64,000 nucleotides of DNA from an uncultured Clostridia bacterium (GTDB lineage Bacteria; Bacillota; Clostridia; Oscillospirales; Ruminococcaceae), in assembly GCA_947631455.1 (NCBI GenBank), contig CANRLH010000001.1, forward strand, positions 186,001 to 250,000, written 5' to 3'. The notes beneath the pieces were generated by a model. It was given only the letters and a program-made list of their open reading frames with translations, made no database searches and was not told where the DNA came from. How positions within the stretch are numbered: position 1 is the first letter of the stretch; each line of letters begins with the position of its first letter. Both the position numbers and the translations under genes were made by a program. This document shows positions 34,657 to 43,346 of this stretch, piece by piece.

Positions 34657-35880
34657 ATGGATGTTACTATAACACCGGCTGCGCTTTCGGGCAAGGTCAC
34701 GGTTCCTCCGTCAAAAAGCGTTGCGCACAGGCTTATAATCTGCGCGGCGCTTGCAAAGGGAAAAAGCGTTATTTCAAATATAAGCCGTTCAAAGGATATT
34801 GAGGCCACAGTAAATGCCATGATATCGCTTGGTGCAAAAATTGAGCTTGTAGGCGATTCGGCGATAATTTATGGAGTTGAAGATCCCGCTGAAAGCGCAT
34901 ATATAGACTGTTGTGAGTCGGGTTCTACATTAAGGTTTTTAATACCTGTTGCGGCAGCACTGGGTGTAAGCGCTGAGTTTTATGGAAAAGGAAAGCTTCC
35001 TGAGCGGCCAATAACCCCTTATTTAAGGGAGCTTACCAAAAACGGTGTAACCTTCGATTATCACGGGACAATGCCTTTCTCAGTAAGGGGCAGACTTCAA
35101 AGCGCAGAATATGAGCTTGAGGGAGATATCTCAAGTCAGTTTGTCACCGGACTTATTTTTGCGCTTACGCTTACCGCCGGACAAAGCAGGATAAAAATGC
35201 TTTCGCCGCTGCAGTCAAAGCCGTATGTCGATATAACGATAGATTGCCTGAAGAGATTCGGCGCTGATATAAAAGAGCTTGACTTTGGGTGGGAGATAAA
35301 AGGCACTCAGCTTCAGGCAAGCGATCAGATTATCGAGGGGGATTACTCACAGGCGGCATTTTTTTACGTTGCAAACGCACTGGGCAGCGATATTGAGATA
35401 AATGGGCTTAATTTATCCAGCGTTCAGGGAGACAGAAAAATAGCTGAGATATGCAGTGCTTGTGTGGTTAGAAAAGGAAAGGAAAAGAAGATAAAGCCAT
35501 TTTCGCTTGACTGTTCTGATATACCCGATCTTGTTCCTGTATTGACAGTGCTGGCTTCCTTTGCCGACGGCAAAAGTGAGATTAGAAATGTCGCAAGGCT
35601 TAGAATAAAGGAAAGCGATCGCTTGTCTGCTATTGCGGAGTGTATAAACAGTCTGGGTGGAAAGGTAAAGGCTTATGACGACAGCCTGGTTATAGAGGGA
35701 GTAAAAAGCCTGTCGGGCGGTAAGGTAGATTCCTTTAACGACCACAGGATAGCAATGAGTATGGCAATAGCTGCGATAAAATGCACAGATGAGCTTGTAA
35801 TTACGGGCGCAGAGTGTGTAAGAAAATCGTATCCGGATTTTTTTGAGGTATATAATAAATTAAACGGCAGGGCGGTGTAA
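34657..35880 (+). CDS. aroA: 3-phosphoshikimate 1-carboxyvinyltransferase (EPSP synthase) AroA
   Basis: Transfers enolpyruvate from PEP to shikimate-3-phosphate. The 407-residue protein starts GKVTVPPSKSVAHRLIICAALA, with the conserved Lys and Ser of the substrate site; CCESGSTLRFLIPVAA, GKLPERPITPYL, EGDISSQFVTGLIFAL, SDIPDLVPVL, RIKESDRLSAIAE and FNDHRIAMSMAIAAI complete the family set. AroA class I versus class II (glyphosate tolerance) cannot be decided with confidence by eye. The Nudix gene begins 5 bp after its stop. Confidence 0.95.
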   Translation: MDVTITPAALSGKVTVPPSKSVAHRLIICAALAKGKSVISNISRSKDIEATVNAMISLGAKIELVGDSAIIYGVEDPAESAYIDCCESGSTLRFLIPVAAALGVSAEFYGKGKLPERPITPYLRELTKNGVTFDYHGTMPFSVRGRLQSAEYELEGDISSQFVTGLIFALTLTAGQSRIKMLSPLQSKPYVDITIDCLKRFGADIKELDFGWEIKGTQLQASDQIIEGDYSQAAFFYVANALGSDIEINGLNLSSVQGDRKIAEICSACVVRKGKEKKIKPFSLDCSDIPDLVPVLTVLASFADGKSEIRNVARLRIKESDRLSAIAECINSLGGKVKAYDDSLVIEGVKSLSGGKVDSFNDHRIAMSMAIAAIKCTDELVITGAECVRKSYPDFFEVYNKLNGRAV

Positions 35881-35885
35881 ATGCT

Positions 35886-36344
35886 GTGTCAGACTATGTG
35901 AAGTATCTTAGAAATATGGTCGGGAAAAGCGAGGTTATGCTTGTCGCCTCCTGCTGTATTATCCAAAATGAAAATAAGGATATTTTATTGCAGCAGCGAC
36001 CTGACGGTAAATGGGGCTTGCCGGGTGGAATAATGGAGCTTTCAGAGTCGGTTCAGGAAGCCGCTATGAGAGAGGTTTTTGAAGAAACGGGTCTTATCGT
36101 TAAGATAGATTATTTGCAGGGTGTTTATTCAAAATACTTTGCCGAGTATAAAAACGGCGACAAGGCGCAGGTGATAGTTGTTACGTTTTGTGCAAGCGTC
36201 ATATCGGGTGAGATCAGGAAAGACGGGAAAGAGACCATTGACCTTAAGTATTTTAAACAGGATAAAATGCCGGAGATTTTTTGCAGACAGCATAAGGATA
36301 TAATAGATGACTTTATCGCAGGAAAACGATCCTGCATAAGATAA
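35886..36344 (+). CDS. Nudix hydrolase
   Basis: A 152-residue Nudix protein expected to cleave a nucleoside diphosphate-linked or similar pyrophosphate substrate. The box GGIMELSESVQEAAMREVFEETGLI conforms to G-x5-E-x7-REVFEE-x-GL, split here as GGIMELSES and EAAMREVFEETGLI. The GTG start at 35886 is only 5 bp after aroA, with the purine-rich end of aroA as ribosome site; an ATG at 35881 runs into a stop after six codons. It sits inside the shikimate run, but a role in that pathway is not evident. Substrate unknown. Confidence 0.85.
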   Translation: MSDYVKYLRNMVGKSEVMLVASCCIIQNENKDILLQQRPDGKWGLPGGIMELSESVQEAAMREVFEETGLIVKIDYLQGVYSKYFAEYKNGDKAQVIVVTFCASVISGEIRKDGKETIDLKYFKQDKMPEIFCRQHKDIIDDFIAGKRSCIR

Positions 36345-36368
36345 AATAAAACTCGGAGGTAAAATAAA

Positions 36369-37463
36369 ATGGCGTCAGTATGGAATCATAATTTAAACAT
36401 TTCAATTTTCGGAGAAAGCCACGGTCCTGCGATAGGAGTTGTGATAGACAATCTTCCGGCGGGAGAGCATATCGACTTAAACGAGCTTATGCATTTTATG
36501 TCCAGAAGGGCGCCAAAAAAGTCAAAGACCTCTACACAGAGAAGAGAAAGTGATATGCCGCAGATAATGTCGGGCTTTTTCAATGGAAAAACAACAGGAA
36601 CTCCGCTGAGTGCGCTTATACAGAATACCGATCAGCACTCTAACGACTATTCTAACCTTTCAAGACTAGCCAGACCCGGACACGCCGATTACACGGGAGC
36701 GGTTCGCTATGGCGGTTTTAACGATGCAAGAGGAGGAGGACATTTTTCCGGAAGGCTTACCGCTCCGCTGGTTTTTGCGGGCGCGGTCGCGGGACAGATC
36801 CTTTCGCGCAGAGGGATACATACGGGAGCGCATGTTCTTGAGATCCACGGAATAAAGGATAAGAGCTTTGATCCGATAAGGACCACCCGTGAGCAGATCA
36901 TGAAGATAAAGGCAAAGGAATTTCCCGTTGTAGACGATAAAAAGGGCGAGCGCATGATAGAGGATATCGACAAGGCGAGAAGGTGTCAGGACTCTGTCGG
37001 CGGAATCGTCGAGTGCATAGCGATAAACGTCCCTGCGGGAGTGGGTTCACCTATTTTTGACGGGCTGGAAAATTCGATAGCGCAGCTTGTCTTCGGGATA
37101 CCAGCGGTAAAGGGACTTGAATTCGGCGCAGGCTTTAACTGCGCAAAAATGCTGGGAAGTGAAAATAACGACGAGTTTTATGTTGACGAAAACGGTCATG
37201 TGGTAACAAGAACCAACTTTCACGGCGGAATTTTAGGCGGAATATCCTCAGGAATGCCGATAACGCTCAGAGTCGCGTTCAAGCCTACGCCGTCTATTTC
37301 ACAGCCTCAGCAGACAGTAGACTATTCGGCAATGAAAAATGAAACGATCGAGATAAAAGGCAGACACGATCCCTGCGTAGTTCCGCGTGCTGTGCCGTGT
37401 GTTGAAGCGGCGGTAAACATTGCGCTTTTGGGACATATGCTTGATTATCCGAACTTCAGGTAA
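36369..37463 (+). CDS. aroC: Chorismate synthase AroC
   Basis: Final step to chorismate, a reduced-FMN-dependent elimination of phosphate from EPSP. The 364-residue protein shows FGESHGPAIGVVIDNLPAGE, RESDMPQIMSGFFNGKTTGTPL, RPGHADYTGAVRYGG, DARGGGHFSGR, GILGGISSGMPI and RHDPCVVPRAVPCVEA, all family signatures with the conserved His residues. CGGAGG precedes the ATG. It follows the Nudix gene by 24 bp and precedes a DUF4364 gene by 12 bp. Because the enzyme needs reduced flavin, the flavin reductase-like gene at 38222 is a noteworthy neighbour, though it has its own likely promoter. Confidence 0.96.
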   Translation: MASVWNHNLNISIFGESHGPAIGVVIDNLPAGEHIDLNELMHFMSRRAPKKSKTSTQRRESDMPQIMSGFFNGKTTGTPLSALIQNTDQHSNDYSNLSRLARPGHADYTGAVRYGGFNDARGGGHFSGRLTAPLVFAGAVAGQILSRRGIHTGAHVLEIHGIKDKSFDPIRTTREQIMKIKAKEFPVVDDKKGERMIEDIDKARRCQDSVGGIVECIAINVPAGVGSPIFDGLENSIAQLVFGIPAVKGLEFGAGFNCAKMLGSENNDEFYVDENGHVVTRTNFHGGILGGISSGMPITLRVAFKPTPSISQPQQTVDYSAMKNETIEIKGRHDPCVVPRAVPCVEAAVNIALLGHMLDYPNFR

Positions 37464-37475
37464 AGAGAGAAAAAT

Positions 37476-38039
37476 ATGGATCAGAATTTTGAAAAATACG
37501 TAACAGAAAATATGTTAAACCTCACCGACAAAAACGCAATAAAAATATTGATATGCTATTTTTTAAAGCATATCGACCGCCCCGTAACGCAGAATCAGCT
37601 TACAGAGATAGTAACGGGCGACGGAGTTATCAACTACTTTTTGTTCATTGAGGCTCTTGACGAGTTGTATAAAAATGAGCTTTTATACGTAAATCAGTCG
37701 GACGGTAAAAGCTATGTTGAAATGTCTGAGATCGCAAGGCAATCTGCCGATGAGTTTAAGGGAATAGTGCCCAAGAGCTTCCGTGATAAGATTTTGGCGG
37801 CAGGGCTTCGATTTTTTACACGCCTTAAGGCAGGAAATGTAAAATGTGATATTGAGAATAAAGAAAAGGGTGCGTCTGTTCATTTTGTATGCACGGATAA
37901 CTCTGAATCGCTTATAGACCTAACGCTGTTTGCACCAGATATGGCTCAGGCGGAATTTATAAAAGAAAAGATATTGTCAAATCCATCTGAGTTTTACTCA
38001 AAGGTTTTGGATTTTGTGATAGAAAACAAAGAAGGGTAA
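37476..38039 (+). CDS. DUF4364 family protein (winged-helix-like)
   Basis: A 187-residue cytoplasmic protein matching DUF4364 from memory, a family common in Clostridia. The N-terminal 90 residues read as a winged helix (IKILICYFLKHIDRPVTQNQLTEIV, then FIEALDELYKNELLYV and a beta wing), so DNA binding is possible. The C-terminal half is a mixed alpha-beta domain without recognised catalytic residues. It ends the run that starts at pcrA/aroF. A regulatory role for the shikimate genes would be speculation. Confidence 0.75.
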   Translation: MDQNFEKYVTENMLNLTDKNAIKILICYFLKHIDRPVTQNQLTEIVTGDGVINYFLFIEALDELYKNELLYVNQSDGKSYVEMSEIARQSADEFKGIVPKSFRDKILAAGLRFFTRLKAGNVKCDIENKEKGASVHFVCTDNSESLIDLTLFAPDMAQAEFIKEKILSNPSEFYSKVLDFVIENKEG

Positions 38040-38171
38040 GTTTTTAGCTTTTAAAGTTGCTTTTAACTGTGCCTTATATCCGTCTGTTGCTTAGACAGCG
38101 GATTTATACCGGTTTTGGCGAGAGAAATTTTTATCACTTATAAATATATGGGGCGCACGCCTTAGTAGTTG

Positions 38172-38200
38172 TTGATTTACGGGGCAATGACCCTTATTTA
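38172..38200 (+). promoter_or_regulatory. Possible promoter for flavin reductase-like gene
   Basis: TTGATT (38172-38177) and TATTTA (38195-38200), 17-bp spacer; the leader would be only about 15 nt. Confidence 0.4.
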
Positions 38201-38221
38201 ATGTATGTTGGAGGTACTTTT

Positions 38222-38725
38222 ATGCTTAATGAAATTGATATTAAAAAGGTGAACTTAAATCCATTCAAGAAAATCGGCGATGAATGGGCGCTGCTTATGG
38301 CGGGAAACGAAAAGGGTTACAATTCTATGACGATAAGCTGGGGGTATATGGGCGTTATGTTTAATAAGCCGGTATTTTTAACAGTAGTTCGTCCTCAGAG
38401 ATATACCAAGGAATTTTTGGACAAAAGCGAGTATTTTACCGTGTCATTTTTTGATAATGAGTACAAAAAAACTCTCGCTTACCTCGGCTCAAACAGCGGA
38501 AGAGACGTTGACAAAACAAGTGTTGACGGCGTAACGGCAAAATTCTGTGACGACACGGTTATGTATGAGGAGGCGTCGCTTGTGCTTGTTTGCAGAAAGC
38601 TTTTTACCATGGATCAGTCAAAGGCTGAGTTTTTTGACGAAAGCATTAAAAAGGAAATCTATCCCACGGGGGATTTTCACACGTTTTATACGGGAGAGAT
38701 CGTAAAAGCTTACGAAAATAAATAA
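38222..38725 (+). CDS. Flavin reductase-like domain protein
   Basis: A 167-residue protein of the FMN-binding split-barrel flavin reductase family. ATG 38222 follows GGAGGT with 6-bp spacing; the ATG seven codons upstream has no site. Landmarks are WALLMAGNEKGYNSMTISWG, a flavin-phosphate contact region, then GVMFNKPVFLTVVRPQRYT and FTVSFFD. Such proteins bind FMN and may reduce it or act as NAD(P)H-dependent reductases. It stands between the shikimate run and an L,D-transpeptidase gene. Physiological partner unknown. Confidence 0.82.
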   Translation: MLNEIDIKKVNLNPFKKIGDEWALLMAGNEKGYNSMTISWGYMGVMFNKPVFLTVVRPQRYTKEFLDKSEYFTVSFFDNEYKKTLAYLGSNSGRDVDKTSVDGVTAKFCDDTVMYEEASLVLVCRKLFTMDQSKAEFFDESIKKEIYPTGDFHTFYTGEIVKAYENK

Positions 38726-38765
38726 AAATATATGTCACATTTTGTAATAACTTGTCGAAATCGTA

Positions 38766-38794
38766 TTGAATTATAAAACACGATATAGTATAAT
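38766..38794 (+). promoter_or_regulatory. Sigma-A promoter for L,D-transpeptidase gene
   Basis: TTGAAT (38766-38771) and TATAAT (38789-38794), 17-bp spacer, about 55 bp before the start. Confidence 0.8.
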
Positions 38795-38847
38795 TAAGTG
38801 TAAGAACAACAGGAAAAACGGAAAACAAAACGGAAAGGAAATGCCTG

Positions 38848-40725
38848 ATGAGTGAAGGTTATAAAAACACCGACGATGATATAGAAGAAATAATCGCCCA
38901 GGTAAATAAGTATAAGCAGGAAAAAGAGAAATTATTCGGGGAAAAAGACGAGGCTGCACAGAAAGTGTCGACAAGCGTTTATGATGAGCAGAGCACTTTG
39001 TCGCCGGAGCCAATGAACAAGGCGCAGATTGCGGATATGATTAAAAGCAATCTTAGCGATAACGACGATGATCTGGGAATTGTATTGACGCCTCCGGGTG
39101 CTGAAGCAGATCGGGTTAAGGCGAAGGAAGAGCCGGAGAATGACGGCAGTCAGTCGCCTGAACAAGATAAGCAGGAAAGCAAGCCGATGAATACAAAACC
39201 TAAGTTTGAGCTTGACGAAAACAAGCTCAGACGTGCCGAGAAGAAGTATAAGAGCAAAAAGAAAGGCACAAAGGCAAAAACTGCTGTGCTGTTTATAGTC
39301 GGAATAGTAGTTATTCTTTTGGCGGGAGCATATGTAACAGGTCTTGTAATGACAAAGGATACATTTTTGCCGAACACCTACATAAACGGTGTAAAGGTTT
39401 CCGGAATGACTGCTGAGCAAGCTGCCCAAACTATTGAGGCAAACGGAAATCATTTGAACAAGTTGGTTTTTTTGAAAAACGACGGAAGCTCCATTACGAT
39501 TCCTTACGACAAATTCGGATACAGATTTAATACCACTGACCTTGTGTCAAATGAGCTTGACGGTGAAAATAACTATCTGTATTTTCTGAATTTCTTCAAG
39601 GATACAAAAGTTGAAGTAAACCTTTCGGGTGCATATGATGAAGAACAGCTCAAAGAGCAGGTGGCGAATGCAAGCTTTGGAACTAAGCAGCCCACAAACG
39701 CGAAAATTGTCCGCGGCAGCGACGGCAAGTTTAAAATAGAGCCCGAGAAGGAAGGCACGGCGGTGGATATCAATAAAACCGTAAATGCGGCGATAGCGGC
39801 GGTAAACTCACAGACGCAGAATGTCGATCTTGAAAAAGAGGGCTGTTATTTAAAGCCGTCCGTGGTCTCGGCCGATCTTGAGTCAAAGCTTAGCGCGCTC
39901 AACAAGATCTTTGATGTTACCGTAGAGCTTGATTTTGACTATACCACCGAGAAGCTTACTTACGATGACATCGAGGATGCGTTTGACGTTAAGGATGACG
40001 GCAGCTATACAATAAGTGAAGAGGTTATCTGGAAATGGGTGGATGGTCTTAGGAAAAAATACGACACCCTTCATAAAACCAGAAGGTTCAAGTCCACTCT
40101 TCAGGGAGAGATCGAGATCAACTCTCAGGACGACTACTTCGGACAAAAGGATGCAATTTTCGGATATATGCTAGACGCCGATGAAACGGCAAAAGCTATT
40201 GCCGATGCCTTTAAGTCGGGAGAAAGCACCAAGATGGAACCAATTTATTATCACAACGGCGGATATTATTACGATACTATGGGACAGGTAAAGCACGACA
40301 AATCTGATGAAGCTGACGTTATAACCGACCTTTCACGTATTAACTCATATGTTGAGGTTGACCTTACCAATCAAACGCTCTGGTATTATCAGGACGGCAA
40401 AAAGGTTTATGAGTGCGGAGTTGTGTCCGGCCTTCCGACAAAAGAAAGAATGACATATCCGGGAATATATCAGCTCTGGATGAAGGAGCGTAATAAAAAG
40501 ATGGAAGGCAGGACTACCGAGGGACAATACCAGTCAGAGTGCAGCTTCTGGAACTACATTTCGGTCAGAAGCATCGGAATTCACGACGCGACGTGGCAGG
40601 CTTCCTTCGGCGGTGACAGATACACCTGGGCGGGCTCTCACGGGTGCGTAGGTGTTTCGTATGATTCTGCGCAGTATATATTTGATAACATACCGATAGG
40701 TACCGTTGTTGTTATGTATTATTAA
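38848..40725 (+). CDS. Membrane-anchored L,D-transpeptidase (YkuD) with peptidoglycan-binding domains
   Basis: A cell-wall cross-linking or protein-anchoring enzyme. The 625-residue protein has a long acidic, Gln/Glu-rich cytoplasmic N-terminus (about 1-140), one membrane segment (about 147-170), then two PG_binding_4-like domains starting FLPNTYINGVKVSGMTAEQA. The catalytic YkuD domain (about 495-625) begins YVEVDLTNQTLWYYQDGKKV and holds the His of IGIHDATW and the catalytic motif SHGCVGV with Cys 600. Chain polarity (type II membrane protein) puts the catalytic domain outside. The large cytoplasmic tail is a feature worth noting and might be a regulatory target. Confidence 0.9.
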   Translation: MSEGYKNTDDDIEEIIAQVNKYKQEKEKLFGEKDEAAQKVSTSVYDEQSTLSPEPMNKAQIADMIKSNLSDNDDDLGIVLTPPGAEADRVKAKEEPENDGSQSPEQDKQESKPMNTKPKFELDENKLRRAEKKYKSKKKGTKAKTAVLFIVGIVVILLAGAYVTGLVMTKDTFLPNTYINGVKVSGMTAEQAAQTIEANGNHLNKLVFLKNDGSSITIPYDKFGYRFNTTDLVSNELDGENNYLYFLNFFKDTKVEVNLSGAYDEEQLKEQVANASFGTKQPTNAKIVRGSDGKFKIEPEKEGTAVDINKTVNAAIAAVNSQTQNVDLEKEGCYLKPSVVSADLESKLSALNKIFDVTVELDFDYTTEKLTYDDIEDAFDVKDDGSYTISEEVIWKWVDGLRKKYDTLHKTRRFKSTLQGEIEINSQDDYFGQKDAIFGYMLDADETAKAIADAFKSGESTKMEPIYYHNGGYYYDTMGQVKHDKSDEADVITDLSRINSYVEVDLTNQTLWYYQDGKKVYECGVVSGLPTKERMTYPGIYQLWMKERNKKMEGRTTEGQYQSECSFWNYISVRSIGIHDATWQASFGGDRYTWAGSHGCVGVSYDSAQYIFDNIPIGTVVVMYY

Positions 40726-40732
40726 AATTATG

Positions 40733-40760
40733 AAAGCGTCTTTGATCAGGCGCTTTTCTT
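40733..40760 (+). terminator. Probable terminator after L,D-transpeptidase gene
   Basis: AAAGCG (40733-40738) and CGCTTT (40751-40756) form a short stem followed by TCTTTT. The stem is only 6 bp. Confidence 0.5.
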
Positions 40761-40785
40761 TTACCTTAAATTGAGGAAAAACGTA

Positions 40786-40814
40786 TTGTAAATCTTACAG
40801 GTTTATGGTATAAT
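40786..40814 (+). promoter_or_regulatory. Extended -10 promoter for aminotransferase gene
   Basis: TTGTAA (40786-40791), 17-bp spacer, TATAAT (40809-40814) preceded by TGG. Confidence 0.75.
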
Positions 40815-40866
40815 TATATTGTTTATGAGCGTATGAAAATATATTTCGATAGAGGGAGTAAAAAAT

Positions 40867-42060
40867 ATGAGCTTTGAGTTTTCAAAAAAGGTATCGGGGC
40901 TTCAGGCTTCGGCAATAAGAGAGATACTTAAGTTTACAAGCGATCCTGAGGTTATCTCTTTCGCGGCGGGAAATCCTGCGCCGGAGGCTTTTCCTGTCAA
41001 AGATATAGACAGAATATCGAGGGAGATTTTTAATAGCGATCCTATTCTTGCACTTCAGTATTCTATTACCGAGGGGTATACTCCGCTAAGGAACACGTTA
41101 AAGGCTCGCCTTGAAAAGGACGGCTGTTTTTGCGGCGAAAAAGACGAGCTTATAATAACCTCAGGAGCACAGCAGGCAAATGAACTTGCGGCTAAAGTTT
41201 TGTGTGACGAGGGTGACACTATTGTGTGCGAGGCGCCTTCGTTTATAGGTTCGCTTAATGCTTTTAAGTCGTATAATGTAGATCTTGTGGGAGTTGAGCT
41301 TTTGCAGGACGGAATAAATCTTGAAAAGCTTGAAGAGGTTTTAAAGGCAAAGAAGGTAAAGCTTATTTATCTTATCCCTAATTTCCAGAACCCTACGGGA
41401 CTTACCATGAGCTATGAAAAAAGGGTTGAGGTGTTAAAGCTTGCTGAAAAATACGACTCTGTTATACTTGAGGATAACCCGTATGGAGACTTAAGGTTTG
41501 ACGGGGAGGATATCCCTTCAATAAAGAGCATGGATAAATCCGGAAGAGTTATATATTCAGGAACATTTTCAAAGGTTCTGGCTCCCGGAATAAGAGTGGG
41601 ATATACCTCTGCGCCAAAGGAGATCGTTTCAAAGATGATAGTCTGCAAGCAGGTTTCAGACGTTCATACTAATATCTGGGCACAGGTTTTGGCAGACAGG
41701 TTTTTAAACGAATGCGATATGGATAAGCATTTATCCTCGCTTCGTGAAATTTACAGACACAAGTGCTCCTTGATGCTTTCACAGATAGAAAAGAATTTTT
41801 CTTCAAAGCTAAGCTTCACAAGACCTCAGGGCGGGCTTTTTATATGGTGTACTCTTCCTGAAGATTGCGATATGATGACCTTCTGCAAAAGGGCCGTTGA
41901 GGAATACAAGGTCGCAGTTGTACCGGGAACGGCGTTTTTGGTTGGTGAGACCGAAAAGACCTCGTCATTCAGGCTTAATTTCTCAACGCCGACAGATGAA
42001 GAAATAGTGCTTGGCTGTGAAAAGATAGGCAGACTCTCAAAGGAAATGTTCGGAGAATAA
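40867..42060 (+). CDS. PLP-dependent aminotransferase, class I/II (LysN/KAT-like)
   Basis: Fold-type I aminotransferase of 397 residues, closest in pattern to the 2-aminoadipate/aromatic aminotransferase group that also forms the C-terminal half of MocR regulators; no helix-turn-helix precedes it here. Landmarks: VISFAAGNPAPEAFP, LQYSITEGYTPLRNTL, ITSGAQQANELAAKVL, NFQNPTGLTMS, the Asp-Asn-Pro-Tyr of LEDNPYGDLRF, and the Schiff-base Lys in YSGTFSKVLAPGIRVGY. Donor and acceptor cannot be assigned. Given the nearby shikimate genes an aromatic substrate is possible, but it has its own promoter. Confidence 0.87.
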   Translation: MSFEFSKKVSGLQASAIREILKFTSDPEVISFAAGNPAPEAFPVKDIDRISREIFNSDPILALQYSITEGYTPLRNTLKARLEKDGCFCGEKDELIITSGAQQANELAAKVLCDEGDTIVCEAPSFIGSLNAFKSYNVDLVGVELLQDGINLEKLEEVLKAKKVKLIYLIPNFQNPTGLTMSYEKRVEVLKLAEKYDSVILEDNPYGDLRFDGEDIPSIKSMDKSGRVIYSGTFSKVLAPGIRVGYTSAPKEIVSKMIVCKQVSDVHTNIWAQVLADRFLNECDMDKHLSSLREIYRHKCSLMLSQIEKNFSSKLSFTRPQGGLFIWCTLPEDCDMMTFCKRAVEEYKVAVVPGTAFLVGETEKTSSFRLNFSTPTDEEIVLGCEKIGRLSKEMFGE

Positions 42061-42298
42061 TTTTGCTTACTTTTAAATATACTAAGTCGGTTAATAACCG
42101 CGACGTTATGGCTTTCACTGCTTAAGCGGCGAACTTAATGTCAGTTTTCAGTATAATAAACAGCTTTGACTTAAGGACGGGAGCCTGACGCTTAAAGTCA
42201 TATGTTCAAAGACAGAGCGACGGCATTATTAAGAGAAATATCGTAATATGATTGAAAAATGAAATATTTAGTTTTTTGGTATTTAAGGAGAAATTGAA

Positions 42299-43303
42299 AT
42301 GAACAATGGAAAAAAGCTTATTTTCAGCGGGATCCAGCCTACGGGTAACTCATTTACTCTGGGAAATTACATAGGAGCGGTAAGAAACTGGGGAACGCTT
42401 CAGGATGAATACAACTGTGTTTACTCGATAGTAGATCTTCATTCGATCACGGTAAAGCAGGTTCCGGCAGAGCTTAGAAAAAACTCTCTTTCTGCTTATG
42501 CTCTTCTTATCGCCTGCGGCATTGACCCTCAGAGGTCGATCTTATTTTTCCAGAGCCACAATAAGTGTCACGCGGAGCTCAGTTGGGTTTTGTCTTGTTA
42601 CACTCAGTTTGGCGAGCTTTCACGAATGACGCAGTTTAAGGATAAATCTGCAAAACACGCAGATAACGTAAACGCCGGGCTTTTTACATATCCCGTGCTT
42701 ATGGCGGCGGATATTCTGGCATATAACGCTGACCTTGTTCCGATAGGTATCGACCAGAAACAGCATCTTGAGCTTGCGAGAAATATCGCTCAGCGCTTCA
42801 ATCACATTCACGGAGACTTTTTCACTGTACCCGAGGCTTATATTCCAAAGGTCGGTCAGAAAATAAAATCGCTTGCGGACCCCACAAAGAAGATGAGCAA
42901 ATCGGACGAGAATCAAAACGGCAGCGTTTATGTTCTTGACGATAAGGATACGATTATAAGAAAGTTTAAAAAAGCGGTTACAGACTCCGGCTCTGAGATA
43001 AAATACGCTGACGGCAAGGACGGAATAAACAATCTCATAACTATATACTCGGTTATAACAGGTAAAAGTATAAATGAGGTCGAAGGTGAGTTTGACGGTA
43101 AAGGCTACGGCGAATTTAAACTGGCGGTAGGCGAAACGGTTGCCGATCACCTTGCTCCGATAAGAGAAAAGCACGCAAGCCTTATGGCGGATAAGCAGTA
43201 TCTTAAAGAGTGCTATACTGAGGGCGCAGCACATGCAATGAGCATTACTGAGAGAACCCTTACAAAGGTTTACAGAAAGGTTGGCTTTGTAGATGCAAGG
43301 TAA
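42299..43303 (+). CDS. trpS: Tryptophanyl-tRNA synthetase
   Basis: Class I aminoacyl-tRNA synthetase charging tRNA-Trp. The 334-residue length is typical. The HIGH-equivalent is FTLGNYIGAV (GIQPTGNSFTLGNYIG), and the KMSKS loop is KKMSKSDENQNG. YPVLMAADILAYNADLVPIG and DQKQHLELARNIAQRFN match the tryptophan pocket and dimer region. AAGGAG precedes the ATG. The 238-bp leader contains no T-box consensus (no TGGNACCGCG), so tRNA-sensing control is not supported. Confidence 0.96.
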   Translation: MNNGKKLIFSGIQPTGNSFTLGNYIGAVRNWGTLQDEYNCVYSIVDLHSITVKQVPAELRKNSLSAYALLIACGIDPQRSILFFQSHNKCHAELSWVLSCYTQFGELSRMTQFKDKSAKHADNVNAGLFTYPVLMAADILAYNADLVPIGIDQKQHLELARNIAQRFNHIHGDFFTVPEAYIPKVGQKIKSLADPTKKMSKSDENQNGSVYVLDDKDTIIRKFKKAVTDSGSEIKYADGKDGINNLITIYSVITGKSINEVEGEFDGKGYGEFKLAVGETVADHLAPIREKHASLMADKQYLKECYTEGAAHAMSITERTLTKVYRKVGFVDAR

Positions 43304-43346
43304 ACATCTTGCCTAAGCTTAATTTTGATTATCGGGATAGGATGAT

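Noticed and set aside
42061-42298. T-box riboswitch before trpS
   Set aside because: The T-box sequence and the terminator/antiterminator pair are absent; ACCGCG alone in AATAACCGCGACG is not enough.
42620-43234. 204-codon ORF antisense to trpS
   Set aside because: Same reasoning: shadow of a conserved coding strand with a low-complexity translation.
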